A DNA stretch of 64,000 bases, taken from the NCBI GenBank assembly GCA_030562195.1, contig JAUJPP010000005.1, positions 17,471,106-17,535,105 of the forward strand, read 5' to 3'. The DNA is from Nipponacmea schrenckii. Taxonomy: Eukaryota > Mollusca > Gastropoda > Lottiidae. The notes beneath the pieces were generated by a model, which saw nothing but the letters and a program-made list of their open reading frames with translations, was not told the DNA's origin and did no database searches. Below, in pieces: positions 34,183 through 45,733 of the stretch; positions within the stretch are counted from its first letter, which is position 1, and each line of letters opens with the position of its first letter. Both the position numbers and the translations under genes were made by a program.

Positions 34183-34521
34183 GTAGGTATGGTGTCTGCT
34201 TCGGTAATCAAAACCATATCGCGGACGTTGAGTAAGGAGCGACCTGCTCCTATGGCTTCTTCTATATCTTTACTCATCGTTCTTCTTCTGTATCTTCCTT
34301 CTTCGTTCTTCTTCTGTATCTTGATTCTTCATTCTCCTTCTGTAACTTTCCTCTTTCTTCTTATAGAGAGCGACGTGCTCTTATGGCTTCATCTGTCCTT
34401 CTTCTGTAAAGAGCGATGTGCTCTTTAAACTTCTTCTGTCCTTCTTCTGTGATTCTTCTTGACGTTTTACCGAAGACTGAGTCCACGTTCGACGTCATAC
34501 CTACAGATGAGCAGGACGCTC
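34183..34521 (-). repeat. Tandem hairpin array in the LINE 3' region
   Basis: Four small hairpins with five-base loops: GGAGC/GCTCC at 34236-34250, AGAGC/GCTCT at 34367-34381, TAAAGAGC/GCTCTTTA at 34407-34427, and GAGC/GCTC at 34509-34521. The first three are followed by related ATGGCTTCTTCTG-like or AAACTTCTTCTG segments, so they look like units of a diverged tandem repeat. The array is bracketed by an inverted pair GTAGGTATG (34183-34191) and CATACCTAC (34496-34504). Confidence 0.5.
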
Positions 34522-34578
34522 TTCTGATGTGCTACCTAGGTGATCATTCCTATTTCTTTTAAGAAATAATAAACTGCT

Positions 34579-37500
34579 TCACAAATTGACGACATACCCT
34601 CTCCCGTATGTGACAGAATGTTTTTTCAGATTATAGTCCAGCTTACGTTTATTCAATAAATCGACCAGCGTTTGTCTCTCTTCCCTTAATTGCTCACAAT
34701 GGCTTAACAGATGTTCTGCGGTACCAGCTTCACCACAGGGACATAGCTTCAGTTCGTATTTGTGATTTCTTACCTCACCCATCATTCTCAGAGGAGCGAT
34801 TGGGATGGTGCAAAATTACTTTACTGCTAATGCTATCGTTTAGTCTGAAGCGAAACGTATCAGCATCCACGAGAGTTACCTCCCATGCAGATTTGATGCT
34901 TTTACCGATCATGCTCCGGACTTCTGATAAGCTGTAGTCTATCGGCCTTATTTCCGTTAGATCTAGTCCTTGTTTTGCGAGTTCATCTGCAATCTCATTT
35001 CCTTGTATGCCAACATGAGACGGGATCCATGCCAGCTCGATTGATTTGCCTTGACTATGTATTAATGAGCACGCTTGCCTGATTTCATCCACTAGCCCCG
35101 ATTGGGAACTCGAAGAGTCGTTGACAATCGACATCAGACTGCTAAGCGAGTCGCTTAATACTACATAATTCGGATTTTGGTGGCCTGCGGAATATTGCAC
35201 GGCATAGAGGATTGCAGGCATCTCTGAGGTATACACCGAACAGTTATTGGGTAGTCGCTTGATTATTCTTGTACTGCTCGAAGGGATATAAATCCCCAAC
35301 CCGGTCGTACTATTTTCCGGGTTATGTGAACCATCAGTGTAGATACGGGTGCTTTCCGACCACCTAGCGTCCATATGAGTTAAAGCGATCATCCGAGCGA
35401 TACAGAGATCGTCCCGTTTCTTATCCAATCTCGTAGCGAGAGAGGTGTCGACAAGATGAGGCGTGATCGTCCAAGGAGCAATCTGGGGGAGAGCAAACTC
35501 TCTGATGGGCAACCTATCTAGCCCATATTTTCGAACGGATTCCCGAACTGCCTGGCCAAAGCTTATATTCTTTTTGGCTTGCCTGAACCTCGTAATCTCG
35601 AGGTAGGTGGGAGATGATTCTCCAAGGTGCTTGATTTTTGACCAGTATCTTAGAGCTTGCTCCTCTCTGCGGAGTTTGAGAGGGACCTCACCAACATCTT
35701 GGAGTAGCGACTCCGTTTTTATTCCGATACCTCCTCCGGTGGCTATGCAGAGTTCTTTGTGCTGTATTATATCAAGTTTATGCAGAAGCATTGGTCTAGC
35801 AGTCATGAATGCCTGTGAACCGTAGTCCAAGATGGGTCGGATCAGCGCACGATAGATCATTAGAGCGTCACTACATTGGCACCCCATTCATTGCCAGATA
35901 TATTTCTCATTAAATTCAGCAAAGCTTGGCACCTGTGTTTGATATTTGTGATGTGGGGACCCCATGAGAGTTTCCTATGGAAAGTTACACCAAGTAGCTT
36001 GGTTTCACCGACGAATCGGATAGGCTCGCCATCCAAAACTAGTCGCATATCGGTCACCTGGGGGTCTGCGCAGACCAACATTCCCACCGTTTTGCTATGG
36101 ATATTCTAAATCCCCAGTCATTTGCCCACTTTGCAAAGCGATCCAAGCATAGTTGCATCCGTTCTTTTAGGTTTGTGTATAAGTAACCATTGCTCCAAAA
36201 AGTGCTGTCGTCAGCAAACATCGCGATCTGACATTTGTTTGACAGGTATTTGGAGTTGCGGATATCATTGACCATTATACTAAACAAGGTGGGGCTAATG
36301 ACTGAGCCTTGTGGCGTGCCATTTTCCAGACTGAATTCATCGCTGAAACTCTTTCCAATGGTTACACGTATCTTCCTATCCGCAAGAAAACTTGCTATCC
36401 AGTTGTGCATACGACCACCTATTCCTAGTTGGCGCAGCTTGTGCAATAATCCATCTGTCCAGACCAAATCAAAAGCTTTTGTTAAGTCTACGAACACAGC
36501 ACAGAGGAAACCAGAACTGTTCAATGTCTTAGACAATGTGTGTTGTAGTCTAACAATTTGATCCGCCGTAGATCTGAGCTTTCTGAAACCACTTTGATTA
36601 TTGTCTAGAAGATTATTTCTTTCTAGAAAATACCGAAGACGATTTGTTATCATCGTTTCGAGGATTTTGCATAACGTGGATGTAAGGCTAACGGGTCTAT
36701 AAGACTCCGTTTCTGCGGGATCTTTACCAGCCTTTAGGATAGGTATAATGGATGCCGTTTTCCATTTTGTCGGTACGTGGCCATTGTTCCAAGATTCATT
36801 GAATAGTTCCAGAAGGATTTTCGAAGCTTCGGGAGGCAATTTCTTCAACATCGAATACTTGACATCATCCTCCCCCGTTGCACTGTCCTTTTTGGACGAG
36901 AGAGCTTTCTGAAGTTCATCAGCTGTTAAGGGGAGATTCAGTGGGTCGTTTTCATCTATGTGCGTCAACACACTGGATTGACCCACCGCGAAGTTAGTTT
37001 TTCGATTAATGAATTCGGCGGAGTGGTGTTTGTCCCTACTCGCAAAGCTCTCAGCCATTTAGTCTGCCCTCTTTTTGTCGCTCTCTCCAACTCTGTCCCC
37101 GTATTTTACAACTGGGATTTTGTGTGAAGATTTAGTGCCATTCATTGATCTGATTTCGGCCCAGACATCCTTGATCTGGGTGTGCTGGTTTAGCGTTTGA
37201 CATAATTCGTGCCAGTGGCTGGTGCGAGCCTCGTTGATGACTTTCTTAGCGTTCTCTGTAGTTTCCAAATAAGCCTGTTTTGTATCAGGGGTGAGGTTTC
37301 GTTGGACACGACGTAGTGCTTTCTTTCGTAATTTCACTGCGTGATGGCAAGCATCCGACCACCAGGGCTTCGGACGAGCCCTGTTTTTTTTCCAGAGGTT
37401 CGCGGGATAGCTTCCTTGGCTGCCTCCATGAGGACCATGGTGACATTTTTGGCGTAGACATCAAAATCCTTGTTTTGTATGTCCTTTACGTCCCACTGCG

Positions 37501-38262
37501 AACAGTTTTCAATAAATTTTATCCAATCTGCCTTTGCCATTTGCCATTTTTGTTTGCCGTGGATTTCTTCCCTTCTTAATTGACTATTATAAGTAATATC
37601 TATTACTAGATGATCACTTCCAAGAGTCTCGGTCGAACTAACTTGCCAGTTGCAATGTGAAGCTATATTTGTCGAAGCGATAGTAAGATCTAAATGAGAC
37701 ATTTCTCCACTGGAGTTATGGATCAAAGTAGGCCTCCCATCGTTCAATAAGCACATGTCGTTATCCTCTATGAATTCAAGTAGTCCCTCTCCTCGACCAT
37801 CTTGCTTTTTCGATCCCCATGCGACGTGTTTTGAATTGAAGTCACCACAGAACAGGACATTCCGATGTGATATTTGTTCACGTAGGTTTCGATATGAGCT
37901 TGGTTCAATGACATTCTTACCAGGCGGCAGATTGACTATGCTGTTTTCTTTCCATCAGCAAGGGAGAGGGATACTCCGATAACCTCGAATTCATTACTAC
38001 GCAGGGATAGTGTTTGATAAGGTATTCCTTCCCTTACGTAGATTGCAATTCCTCCACCGATACGCTTTTTATGTGAACCAGGTCTATCCAGTCTAGAGCA
38101 GAGATACCTGGGCAAGGTTGGATCATCTACTCCAGGATAGAGTTTGGTTTCCTGGAAACAGAGAACGTCGTACCGGGCGGTACTAAGAAATTTCCTCAAC
38201 TCAACGAGCCTGGCCCGAAGGCCATTAAGGTTATGCTGCAGGATTTTAAGACTGCGATCCAT
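34579..38262 (-). pseudogene. I/Nimb-type LINE ORF2: endonuclease, reverse transcriptase, RNase H, broken
   Basis: Pieces in order on the minus strand. 38262-37936: endonuclease start (ILQHNLNGLR, CFQETKL). 37756-37334: endonuclease end (LDLTIAST, GSDHLVI). 37337-37059: linker. 37058-36054: reverse transcriptase (SYRPVSLTS, NGTPQGSVISP, FADDSTFW near 36200). 36087-35860 and 35887-34775: thumb, then RNase H with all four acidic/His landmarks (YTDGSH, SEMPA, LSDSLSSL, WIPSHVGIQGNEIADELAK). 34785-34579: CPCG...EHLLSHC. Breaks are a stop at 37059-37061 and frameshifts near 37938, 37380 (an eight-T run), 36090, 35880 and 34785. It would nick DNA, copy its RNA and remove the RNA strand; as written it is inactive. 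Confidence 0.8.
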
Positions 38263-38281
38263 TGCGACAGAACTATAGATG

Positions 38282-39067
38282 CTAGTCTTTTCCTGTTCCG
38301 TTCGAAGTAATGTATTCGTCCTGCCAGTCGTGCCAAGGAGTTAAGCAAGTATTGGTGTCACATTGTTCAGATCGAACATATTCTTCCATTACCTCCTCCT
38401 CTCCGTCGCTCACTTCTGGACAGGAATCTGACTCTGAATCTGAAGCCGTTGTGTTTGAAATAGACGGCTTGAGTTTAGCATCAGTCCTACTTGAATTTGG
38501 AGTTGATGGCATTGAGAGGATACGACCTCTGTTAATCGTTCTGACATACTTAAAAGCTGATCTGCTTGTAGTTGTGTCTTCGACCGAGGCATCAGGAGAC
38601 GATTCAGGACTTCCTCGTGCATCCTTTTTCCGTTTTCTAGAGACGTCTGTTTGGCTACTTGCGGTGATGGAGGACTCCTTAAAGTTCTCAACAGAGTTTT
38701 TAATAGCCTGAATGATCTTCGGACTAACTCTGCGCTGGTCGTACCCTTCGTCTGATTTAGCAGCTGTTGCAGAAATTTCTGCAACGTCCAGCATCAAGTT
38801 TAAGAAACTGTCTGCATCCCGAAACACTGGTGTGAATCCGGGCCCCGTTGACACCATTGGGGGGACGCTCGTCTCGAATACTGGAGTGGTCTTTTTCGGT
38901 TTCTCCACCTTCGAAGAATGATCTTTCTTCTTGGGTTTCGTTGCCTCAAAGTCATCCCGAATCTTAACGAGAGCTGTTGCCTCTTTGAAGGATATGGCCA
39001 TCTTAGCTTTAACCTTTAGCGTGTGTTTCACCTTTTGTAATTTCGGACATTTGGGGTCTCCTGCCAT
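38282..39067 (-). CDS. I/Nimb-type LINE ORF1 protein, 261 aa
   Basis: An uninterrupted frame directly upstream of ORF2, as expected for ORF1 of a LINE. The protein starts MAGDPKCPKLQKVKHTLKVK, is Lys-rich in its first 70 residues, then becomes Ser/Thr-rich and acidic, with an SRKRKKDARGS-type basic patch near the middle and a C-terminal acidic stretch (SDGEEEVMEEY). No Cys/His nucleic-acid-binding knuckle is visible, although many I-type ORF1 proteins have one, so it may be N-terminally shortened. An RNA-binding role is inferred from position and basic composition only. It is the only intact frame of this element. Confidence 0.6.
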   Translation of the reverse strand: MAGDPKCPKLQKVKHTLKVKAKMAISFKEATALVKIRDDFEATKPKKKDHSSKVEKPKKTTPVFETSVPPMVSTGPGFTPVFRDADSFLNLMLDVAEISATAAKSDEGYDQRRVSPKIIQAIKNSVENFKESSITASSQTDVSRKRKKDARGSPESSPDASVEDTTTSRSAFKYVRTINRGRILSMPSTPNSSRTDAKLKPSISNTTASDSESDSCPEVSDGEEEVMEEYVRSEQCDTNTCLTPWHDWQDEYITSNGTGKD

Positions 39068-39119
39068 CTGCCCTCCATTAGAATTGTCGCATTTCGTTTC
39101 TAAATGGTGAAGATGCAGA

Positions 39120-39127
39120 TGACGTCA
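39120..39127. promoter_or_regulatory. TGACGTCA (CRE-like) site at the LINE 5' end
   Basis: Perfect 8-bp palindrome about 50 bases upstream of the ORF1 start of the minus-strand LINE, where the internal promoter of such elements lies. It matches the CREB/ATF consensus. Function is inferred. Confidence 0.4.
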
Positions 39128-39327
39128 CTTCAATCAGTCGACCTTCTAATGCTACTCTAGTTTTAGTGAATTTTATTTACGAAAAGTAGAGAATTCAGTT
39201 AGATTTTTATAACCAGTGTTTTTTCAATACATTCAAGGATAAGGAGGAACTGTAATCAACATCTATATAGTGATTATTCAAAGGATTTTTAAGTTTCAAT
39301 TTGTGGTATGCCAGCAAAGACTTTCTT

Positions 39328-39493
39328 TTGTTTTTTTTTTTGTTTTTTTTTTTTTTTTTGTTTTTTTTATTATTGAAAATTAAAAACATAACATACATTT
39401 GTACAAATATATACTTTTACATACAAAGGTTATTCTTATGATGTTATTTCACAAATCACAATTATATATTTTTTTTTTTTTTTTTTTTTTTTT
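39328..39493 (-). repeat. Two T-rich tracts, poly(A) tails of minus-strand retroelements
   Basis: About 40 bases of T broken by single G at 39328-39368, and an uninterrupted run of 25 T at 39469-39493. On the minus strand these are A tracts. The second directly follows the 3' untranslated region of the L1/Tx1-type LINE and is probably its poly(A) tail. The first may be an internal A-rich tract or the tail of another copy. The ~100 bases between are AT-rich and unassigned. Confidence 0.5.
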
Positions 39494-39693
39494 GTCAATT
39501 GAAACAATGGTTTAAGGAATAAATTAAGGATACACGAAAATATAACAATATGCAGGTGGTTAAGGATAGGATATCAGTCAATGTAAGATGTTATAATATT
39601 TATGATGATATTAAACTTTAAATGTCTATATCACGTTATATAGATATTTCCATTTTTCCTTATAAAAGGAATTGTTTTCTGAATATCGGCTTT
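39469..39693 (-). mobile_element. L1/Tx1-type LINE, 3' end segment left of the BEL insertion
   Basis: On the minus strand this segment follows the GCTTT target site in the same reading frame as the ORF2 segment right of the BEL element. The frame runs about twenty more codons (including KWKYLYNVI) to a stop at 39626-39628, followed by a short 3' untranslated region and the A tract. It is the missing end of the LINE at 45965-49315, so the two halves are one insertion split by BEL. Confidence 0.7.
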
Positions 39694-39924
39694 TGTTTGG
39701 GATCGTTGTTTCGGAATACAGGTAATGTTCGTGAACGTAGATCCGAGTGACTCGATTGACGACAGAACATTACTCGGTTGTCCGAGACGACGAAACAGAA
39801 CTTCCGCCTTCTCAACATTGCCACATCATCATTTGTCATCGCCATGTTATCATCGATCATGCTGAATAAATATTTTAGAACCATCACATCGTTCTTCATC
39901 GTCCATCTCATCGCATCCTAAACA
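39694..39924 (+). repeat. BEL 5' LTR
   Basis: 231 bases from TGTTTGGGATCG to CATCCTAAACA. Contains AATAAA at 39865-39870. It matches the 3' LTR except for one base. No clear TATA box is seen. Confidence 0.9.
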
Positions 39925-39926
39925 TA

Positions 39927-39942
39927 TGGTAGACAGAGTCGT
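39927..39942 (+). promoter_or_regulatory. Probable primer-binding site of the BEL element
   Basis: TGGTAGACAGAGTCGT begins two bases after the 5' LTR. A TGG start complements the CCA end of a tRNA primer. The tRNA was not identified. Confidence 0.4.
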
Positions 39943-39989
39943 GGTTAGTATCCAAGTTTCATCGTTTGATTATCGATTTTGGTGGAACG

Positions 39990-42105
39990 ATGAGTGACAT
40001 TCAAGAATCGGCGGCGGTCGGTCAGAATCAATCAACAGCCAGTTCAGACGCACAGCAAGTTGAACAAAATGGTCAGAGCCAACAAGTTCAGGACAACATT
40101 GCACGCTTACGACGAAAGAAGAGAACTTGTAAAACTCAGTTGACAAAAGCAAAACTTCTCCTTACAAGTTTGCTTTGTGCAAGTGAGAAGCAGACAGCTA
40201 GCATCAGAACAGCAGTAGACAATGTCCTCCGTCATAATGAAGAGGTTATCGACATTTTGAATCATCTGTGTGACGAAAGTGGTGATTATGAAGTTGAGCT
40301 GGAATCTGTACAGTCTGATAGCAGCATATCCGAGCTGTTATCAAGGGCAACAGAATTGTTATCCCATACACCGAGGGACACGTATCCAGCCTCTTCACCA
40401 GACCCAACCGTTCACCAACTAAATGGTCCTGCTGATCCACAACATGGTAATCAAGAAATAGAGCAGAGTTCAAGTGCCAGCTCCAACTTCAACCAACTTG
40501 ATAGAGATCTCTACAGGCAGCTAAGTAAAGTTTCCATAACTAAATTCGATGGAAACAAGCGTGAGTATCAGGTCTTTAAGGATGCATTTACAGAATGTAT
40601 TGAAAAGATCGTCGACTTCAAAAGCTTACAAAATGTTACAATTAAGGCAACATTTATCGGGTGAAGCACTGAAAGCAATTGAAGGATTCCAGGCATCTGA
40701 CATGGGATATGACGCTGCCTTGAAACGCTTAGAAGGTAAGTTCGGTGGTCCTCGCCGTTACACACTTATGCATTTGGAAACTATTATGAAAATGAACTCG
40801 GTCAATTTCAGTGATCTTAAAAAGTTTGAGGAATACGTTGACACTCTAGAACTGTGCATATTGTCTCTCCAAGAAAATGGCCGAACTGAGGAATTCCACG
40901 TTAATTCAATGTTTTTCTCTGTGGTCAGGTCCAAACTTTCCACTAGCGCACTCATGCAATTCAAACGCTGGGCCTCTTTTGAAAGAAAAACAGAATCCCT
41001 TTTGACATTAAAAGAATGGTTATCTCTAGAGGTTCGCTATCGAATTGAATCGCAAGAGGAGATCGAAGGATTTACCCCCAATACTAAAACTTTGGTGTCG
41101 TCGTCGTATTCAAAACCATCGTTAAGCTCACCTTATCGTAATCGACATTATAATAGTCGGACTTCAAAAACTTTCTCGACCACAAGTCAGAATTCTTGTA
41201 TCGTCTGTGGGCAATTTCATGACAATGGTATTAATAACTGTTCATATTTTAGATCACTTCCTGTCACACAGCGCTGGGAAATTGCAAAAGTTAAACGTTT
41301 ATGTTTTCGTTGTCTTGGTAAGAGCCACCGTGGCCAAAGTTGCACTGCCACTCAACAATGTAGAATTGATGGTTGTCGCCGCACTCACCACTATTTGTTG
41401 CACGGAGGGGGATACGATGATCGATCGTTAGACAGTTTCAATCGCAACACCGGACCTAGTTTGTCACAACCCTTTAATTCTTATAAACCCTCACCATTGC
41501 AGCAAGTTGCAGAGCCTCCACAGCAATTGGGACCCCTTCCAGCTGTCAGAAATGACCACTCAGCTGAAAAATACACACATACTCAAGTTCGTAAGTTTAC
41601 TAATTTGGTAATGAGAGTGGTATCTGTTGTATTACGCAATCATGATAGGGTTGTCCGATGCAATGCACTTATGGATGACCTTTCAACGGACAGCTATATT
41701 AATGATAGTGTAGCTGCAGAGTTAGATCTTAGGGGTGAAATCACTGACTTGGACGTTTCTGTGCTGGGTGGTAAATCGACTTCATTAAACGCTGCTCTTG
41801 TATCCGCAGAACTGTGCAGTTTAGACTCAAAAGCCTGTGTGCCATTTACGGCGTATACAGTGAACAACGTGACAGGGGGCCTTAGAACAGTTGACTGGAA
41901 CAAACAAGCTAACTTTTGGCCGCATTTGAAAGGTATACCATTCCCTCAGATTACTGACAATCGTGTTGATCTTTTGATAGGACTGAATGTTTTCGGAATA
42001 CATCGGGCTATTACAGAAATAACGGGATTGGCCAATGAACCCGTTGCTCGATTAACACCTTTGGGATGGACATGCAGGGGTTCCTGCAGGGCCAGATCAA
42101 TCTAG
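39990..42105 (+). pseudogene. BEL gag with zinc fingers and aspartic protease, one frameshift
   Basis: Starts at ATG 39990 (MSDIQESAAVG) in a Gln/Ser-rich, coiled-coil-prone N-terminus. KFDGNKREYQVFKDAF opens the DUF1759-type gag domain. The frame shifts by one base near 40630 and continues at 40549-42105 with LSGEALKAIEGF. Two Cys/His clusters follow (CIVCGQFHDNGINNC and CFRCLGKSHRGQSC...CRRTHH). The protease region has NALMDDLSTDSYIN in place of the retroviral DTG/DSG loop and later LLIGLN, as in BEL/Pao proteins. The frame shifts again near 42080 before the reverse transcriptase. Gag would build the particle and the protease would mature it. Confidence 0.8.
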
Positions 42106-45100
42106 TGGTAGTTTTGCTCATTTTACGTACCACATCAAGACAGAATCTGATGTCGACTCGTTAATTCGAAACATGTGGGACATCGAGAACTCCGGTATTA
42201 AACCGAGAACTTCGAAATTCACGAAATTAGAATTAGATGCTGTAAAATCTACTGAACAATCGCTGACTTATGATTCGGGTACAAATAGGTATAGCGTTGG
42301 GATCCCTTGGAACTCTAACTATCGTAAATTGTTGTCAACTTCGAATTTTGAAAACGCTGAATCCCGCCTCTTAAGTCTTGAACGTTCTTTGGCTAAGAAA
42401 CCGGAAGTAGCTGAAATATACCGTCGTGGTACTTGCCCCATTTTGCAGTTGTGCGCATGGACAAGACAACAACTAAAGTGAGGATGGTATTGGACGCCGC
42501 TGCTCGGACTAATGGAATATCCTTAAACGACTGCATAAATTCAGGCACTAAACTTCAAAGAGACCTTGTTGACGTAATTTTGAGATTCCGCAGTAAACCC
42601 ATAGCTTTAGCAAGTGACATTTCTGAGATGTTTCTGCAAATTGAATTAAAGGATGAAGATCGCATATTTCATAGATTTTTGTGGCGTGACTTAGATCCAC
42701 GAAGTCCAGTTAAAATTTATCAGTATAATAGGCTTGTATTTGGTAACACGTCGTCACCCTATCTTTCCCAACAAGTCATACGTCATCATTGTGAGCAAAA
42801 CGAAACTGAATATCCGATGGCATCAGAATCTATTCTTAACTCTATGTACGTTGACGACTTGCTTGATAGCGTTGATAGTATTTCGGAAGCCGTTGAACTG
42901 CGTCAACAGTTGACATCATTACTACTAGGCGCTGGGTTTGAAATACGAAAATGGTTGTCAAATAAAACTTCGGTGTTAACAGATGTTCCTGTTTCTGATA
43001 GACTTAACAAACTATCTCTTGATGACGATAATCTCCCGTCTATAAAAACGCTTGGCATATTGTGGTGCGCTGAAACTGATTCATTCACTTTTGAAGTTAC
43101 TGAACCAGCGCTTGATAATTTGACCAAACGGATAGTGGTTAGTAAGACAGCAACGCTTTTTGATCCCCTAAACCTGATCGCTCCGTTTACTATTAGGGCC
43201 AAGTTAGGAATCCAAAAGACATAGGGGACGTGGTTTGGATTGGGATGACAATCTTCCTGACGACCTTAAGCAACAATGGACTAGTTGGTTTTCTGAGCTG
43301 CCCTTGTTACAAAACATTGCCATTCCTCGCTGCCTTGTGAAAGACGGACAACAGATTTTGGACAGGACATTGCATGTATTTGTTGACGCATCAGAAAAGT
43401 CTTACGCAACATGGTTTTTATCTTCGTTGCGAGTATTCAAATGGTTCCTTCTCAGTTGCATTAATTGTTGCAAAAACTCGCGGGGCGCCATTGAAGACAA
43501 TTTCGATACCAAAGTTGGAACTTTGTGGTGCAGTGCTCGGGCTGCTCCCTTTTAGTTTGCGAAGTACTTAAAATTCCAAAAAGCTTGACAACATTCTGGT
43601 GCGATAGTCAAAATGTACTTTACTGGATCAAAGGAGAATCGCGCACTTACAAACCATTCGTATCACATCGAGTAGGTGAGATTCAAGAATCATCGGAGCC
43701 CATACAATGGCGTTATGTTTCAACCAAATCGAACTGTGCGGACTTAGCTACTCGCGGTTTATCTGTCGTTGAATTAGCACTCAGTGACCTTTGGTGGCAC
43801 GGACCAGAAGTCTTGTCGTCAAATACATCCTCATGGCGAGATCGTGTAATCCCAGAACCTGCAGAAATAGCCTTAGCAGAAGTTAAAACTAAATTAAATG
43901 ACACTTTTCTAACAAATAACCAGGTGATAGATTTTGGTAGATTAGATCCAACGCGCTACTCAAACTGGTCAAAATTAGTACGAGTCACTTCGTGGGCTCT
44001 TAGATTTATTTACAATGCTCGAAATCCGAAGTCTCTCATCTCGGACAATCATTTAAGCGTCGCAGAACTTGACAAATCTAAAATATTCTGGTATAAAACC
44101 TCTCAGTGGAACTCTTTCAGCGAGGAAGTTCTATGTCTGCGAAATGGCAACCCCATTCGTAACAGTTCCAAATTATTGACACTAAATCCAACTTTTGATA
44201 AGGATGGAGTTCTTCGAGTCGATGGCCGTCTTGGAAAAGCTGAACATTTATCTTTCGATGCTAAATTCCCTGTAATATTATCAGGAACTCATTGTATTTC
44301 GCGCCACATAGCAACTACCTTTCACGAAGATAAGATTCATGCAATGGGAGTTTCACACATCTTGTCAGAATTGAGATCTAAATACTGGATAATCGGTGCC
44401 CGTAACCTTATAAAGTCAATTAAATCTTCCTGTGCTGAATGTATTAGACGTAGGAGGAAACCGGCAGTGCAAGTCATGGCACCTTTACCGGCGTACCGAC
44501 TTGGAACCCAACTTCGCGCTTTCGCAAGAATTGGCATCGATTATGCCGGACCTTTTCATACTAAGCAAGGTAGGGGTAAAATTCGGACTAAACGCTATTT
44601 GTGTGTAATAACTTGTTTATCATCACGCGCCGTACACTTAGAAATGGCATGGTCCATGGACACTGAATCTTTCTTATGTGCATTCTCACGTTTTACAAAT
44701 CGACGTGGTAAACCAATTAGATCCGTTGTCGGAAATGACGCTAACTTTATTGGCGCTGAAAGTGAATTGGGTGACTTAATTCGTGCTTTGGATCAGACCA
44801 GGATAGGTGACTCGTTAGCAAATAACTTTATCGAATGGAAATTCAATCCACCACTTTCCCCCCATTTTGGAGGAGTCTTCGAGGCCATGGTAAAATCTTC
44901 TAAACGGGCAATCAAAGCTGTAATAGGTGATGCAGACGTAACTGACGAAGAATTATTGACTACATTCGTCAAAGCTGAAGGCTTAATTAATTCTCGTCCG
45001 CTAGGTTACCAGGGAGACGACCCAAATGATTGTCCAGTACTGACCCCAAACCATTTCCTTTTCGGACAATTGAGTGGACAGTTGGCCCCAGAATGCGTTG

Positions 45101-45417
45101 ACGACATTAAGTTCGACCCCCGGAAACGTTGGAGACGAGTCCAGGAACTTGTCAAACAATTTTGGCAACGGTGGATGAAGGAAATATTACCAACATTAAA
45201 TGCTCGAAATAAATGGCATCGTAAACAACGGGATTTCAAGGAGGGAGATGTCGCTGTAGTAATAGATCCGAATTCCCCTCGTGGTAAGTGGCCCTTAGGG
45301 AGAATTGTGAAAGTGTTCCGCGGTGATGATAATCACGTTCGAGTTGTGGAAATCAAAATCGGTGATAAGCTTTACAAACGATCAATAAGTCATTTATGTC
45401 CGTTGGACGCAAATTAA
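42106..45417 (+). pseudogene. BEL pol: reverse transcriptase, RNase H, integrase, frameshifted
   Basis: 42173-42481 starts the polymerase (RYSVGIPWNSNY). 42433-43224 holds the fingers and palm (MVLDAAAR, ALASDISEMFLQI, SMYVDDLLDS). 43235-43555 and 43374-43571 carry RNase H (LHVFVDASEKSYA, PKLELCGAVLG). 43525-45417 is one 630-residue frame with the RNase H end (FWCDSQNVLYWI), an H2C2 zinc motif (H...H...CAEC), integrase core GIDYAGPF, HFGGVFEAM, and a C-terminal domain (GDVAVVIDPNSPRGKWPLGRI). Where relatives have SDNG/ATNF this copy reads VGNDANF, so the second catalytic Asp cannot be aligned. Shifts lie near 42460, 43225 and 43420-43530. Confidence 0.85.
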
Positions 45418-45720
45418 TACGCATATTAGGTGTTAAAAATCAGAAATTCCATGGTGTGCGACTCATGGAATAATTGTATATAAAATTCCACAGTGTGCGT
45501 TTGTGGTTTTATTGTGTATGTTGAAGTGATATATATATATGAAACGGCAAAGAAAAAAAAAATGTTCGTTCTGTGATACTAGTTAATAGGAAAAATATGT
45601 GTTTAAAGTGTGCATTCGTTCGTTTTTAACGCCAAAACAATAGGACTGTGATATATAGTAAAGGCTTTTTCGATAATTAATTTGTATTGTTTATATTTTC
45701 AGTTTTGATGTAGTCACATC

Positions 45721-45730
45721 AAGGAGGGGG
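45721..45730 (+). promoter_or_regulatory. Polypurine tract of the BEL element
   Basis: AAGGAGGGGG, ending three bases before the 3' LTR (ATA between). This is the expected position for plus-strand priming. Confidence 0.6.
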
Positions 45731-45733
45731 ATA

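Larger units (their letters stand above)
34165..39165 (-). mobile_element. I/Nimb-type LINE with RNase H, near full length but frameshifted
   Basis: Read on the minus strand: a short 5' region with TGACGTCA, ORF1 (39067 to 38282), ORF2 with APE endonuclease, reverse transcriptase, RNase H and a C-terminal Cys/His motif (38262 to 34579), a 3' region with small hairpins, and a (GACT)n-type tail at 34165-34182. LINEs carrying RNase H belong to the I superfamily; the Nimb clade is common in molluscs, but the clade cannot be fixed by eye. It is inserted into family D sequence. Confidence 0.75.

Noticed and set aside
34775..39067. Domesticated host gene made from LINE ORF1 or RNase H
   Set aside because: ORF1 is intact but sits in normal order in a full-length LINE with broken ORF2; no splice or host context.
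39207..39398. Lys-rich minus-strand frame
   Set aside because: Produced by the T-rich tail tract; no other evidence.
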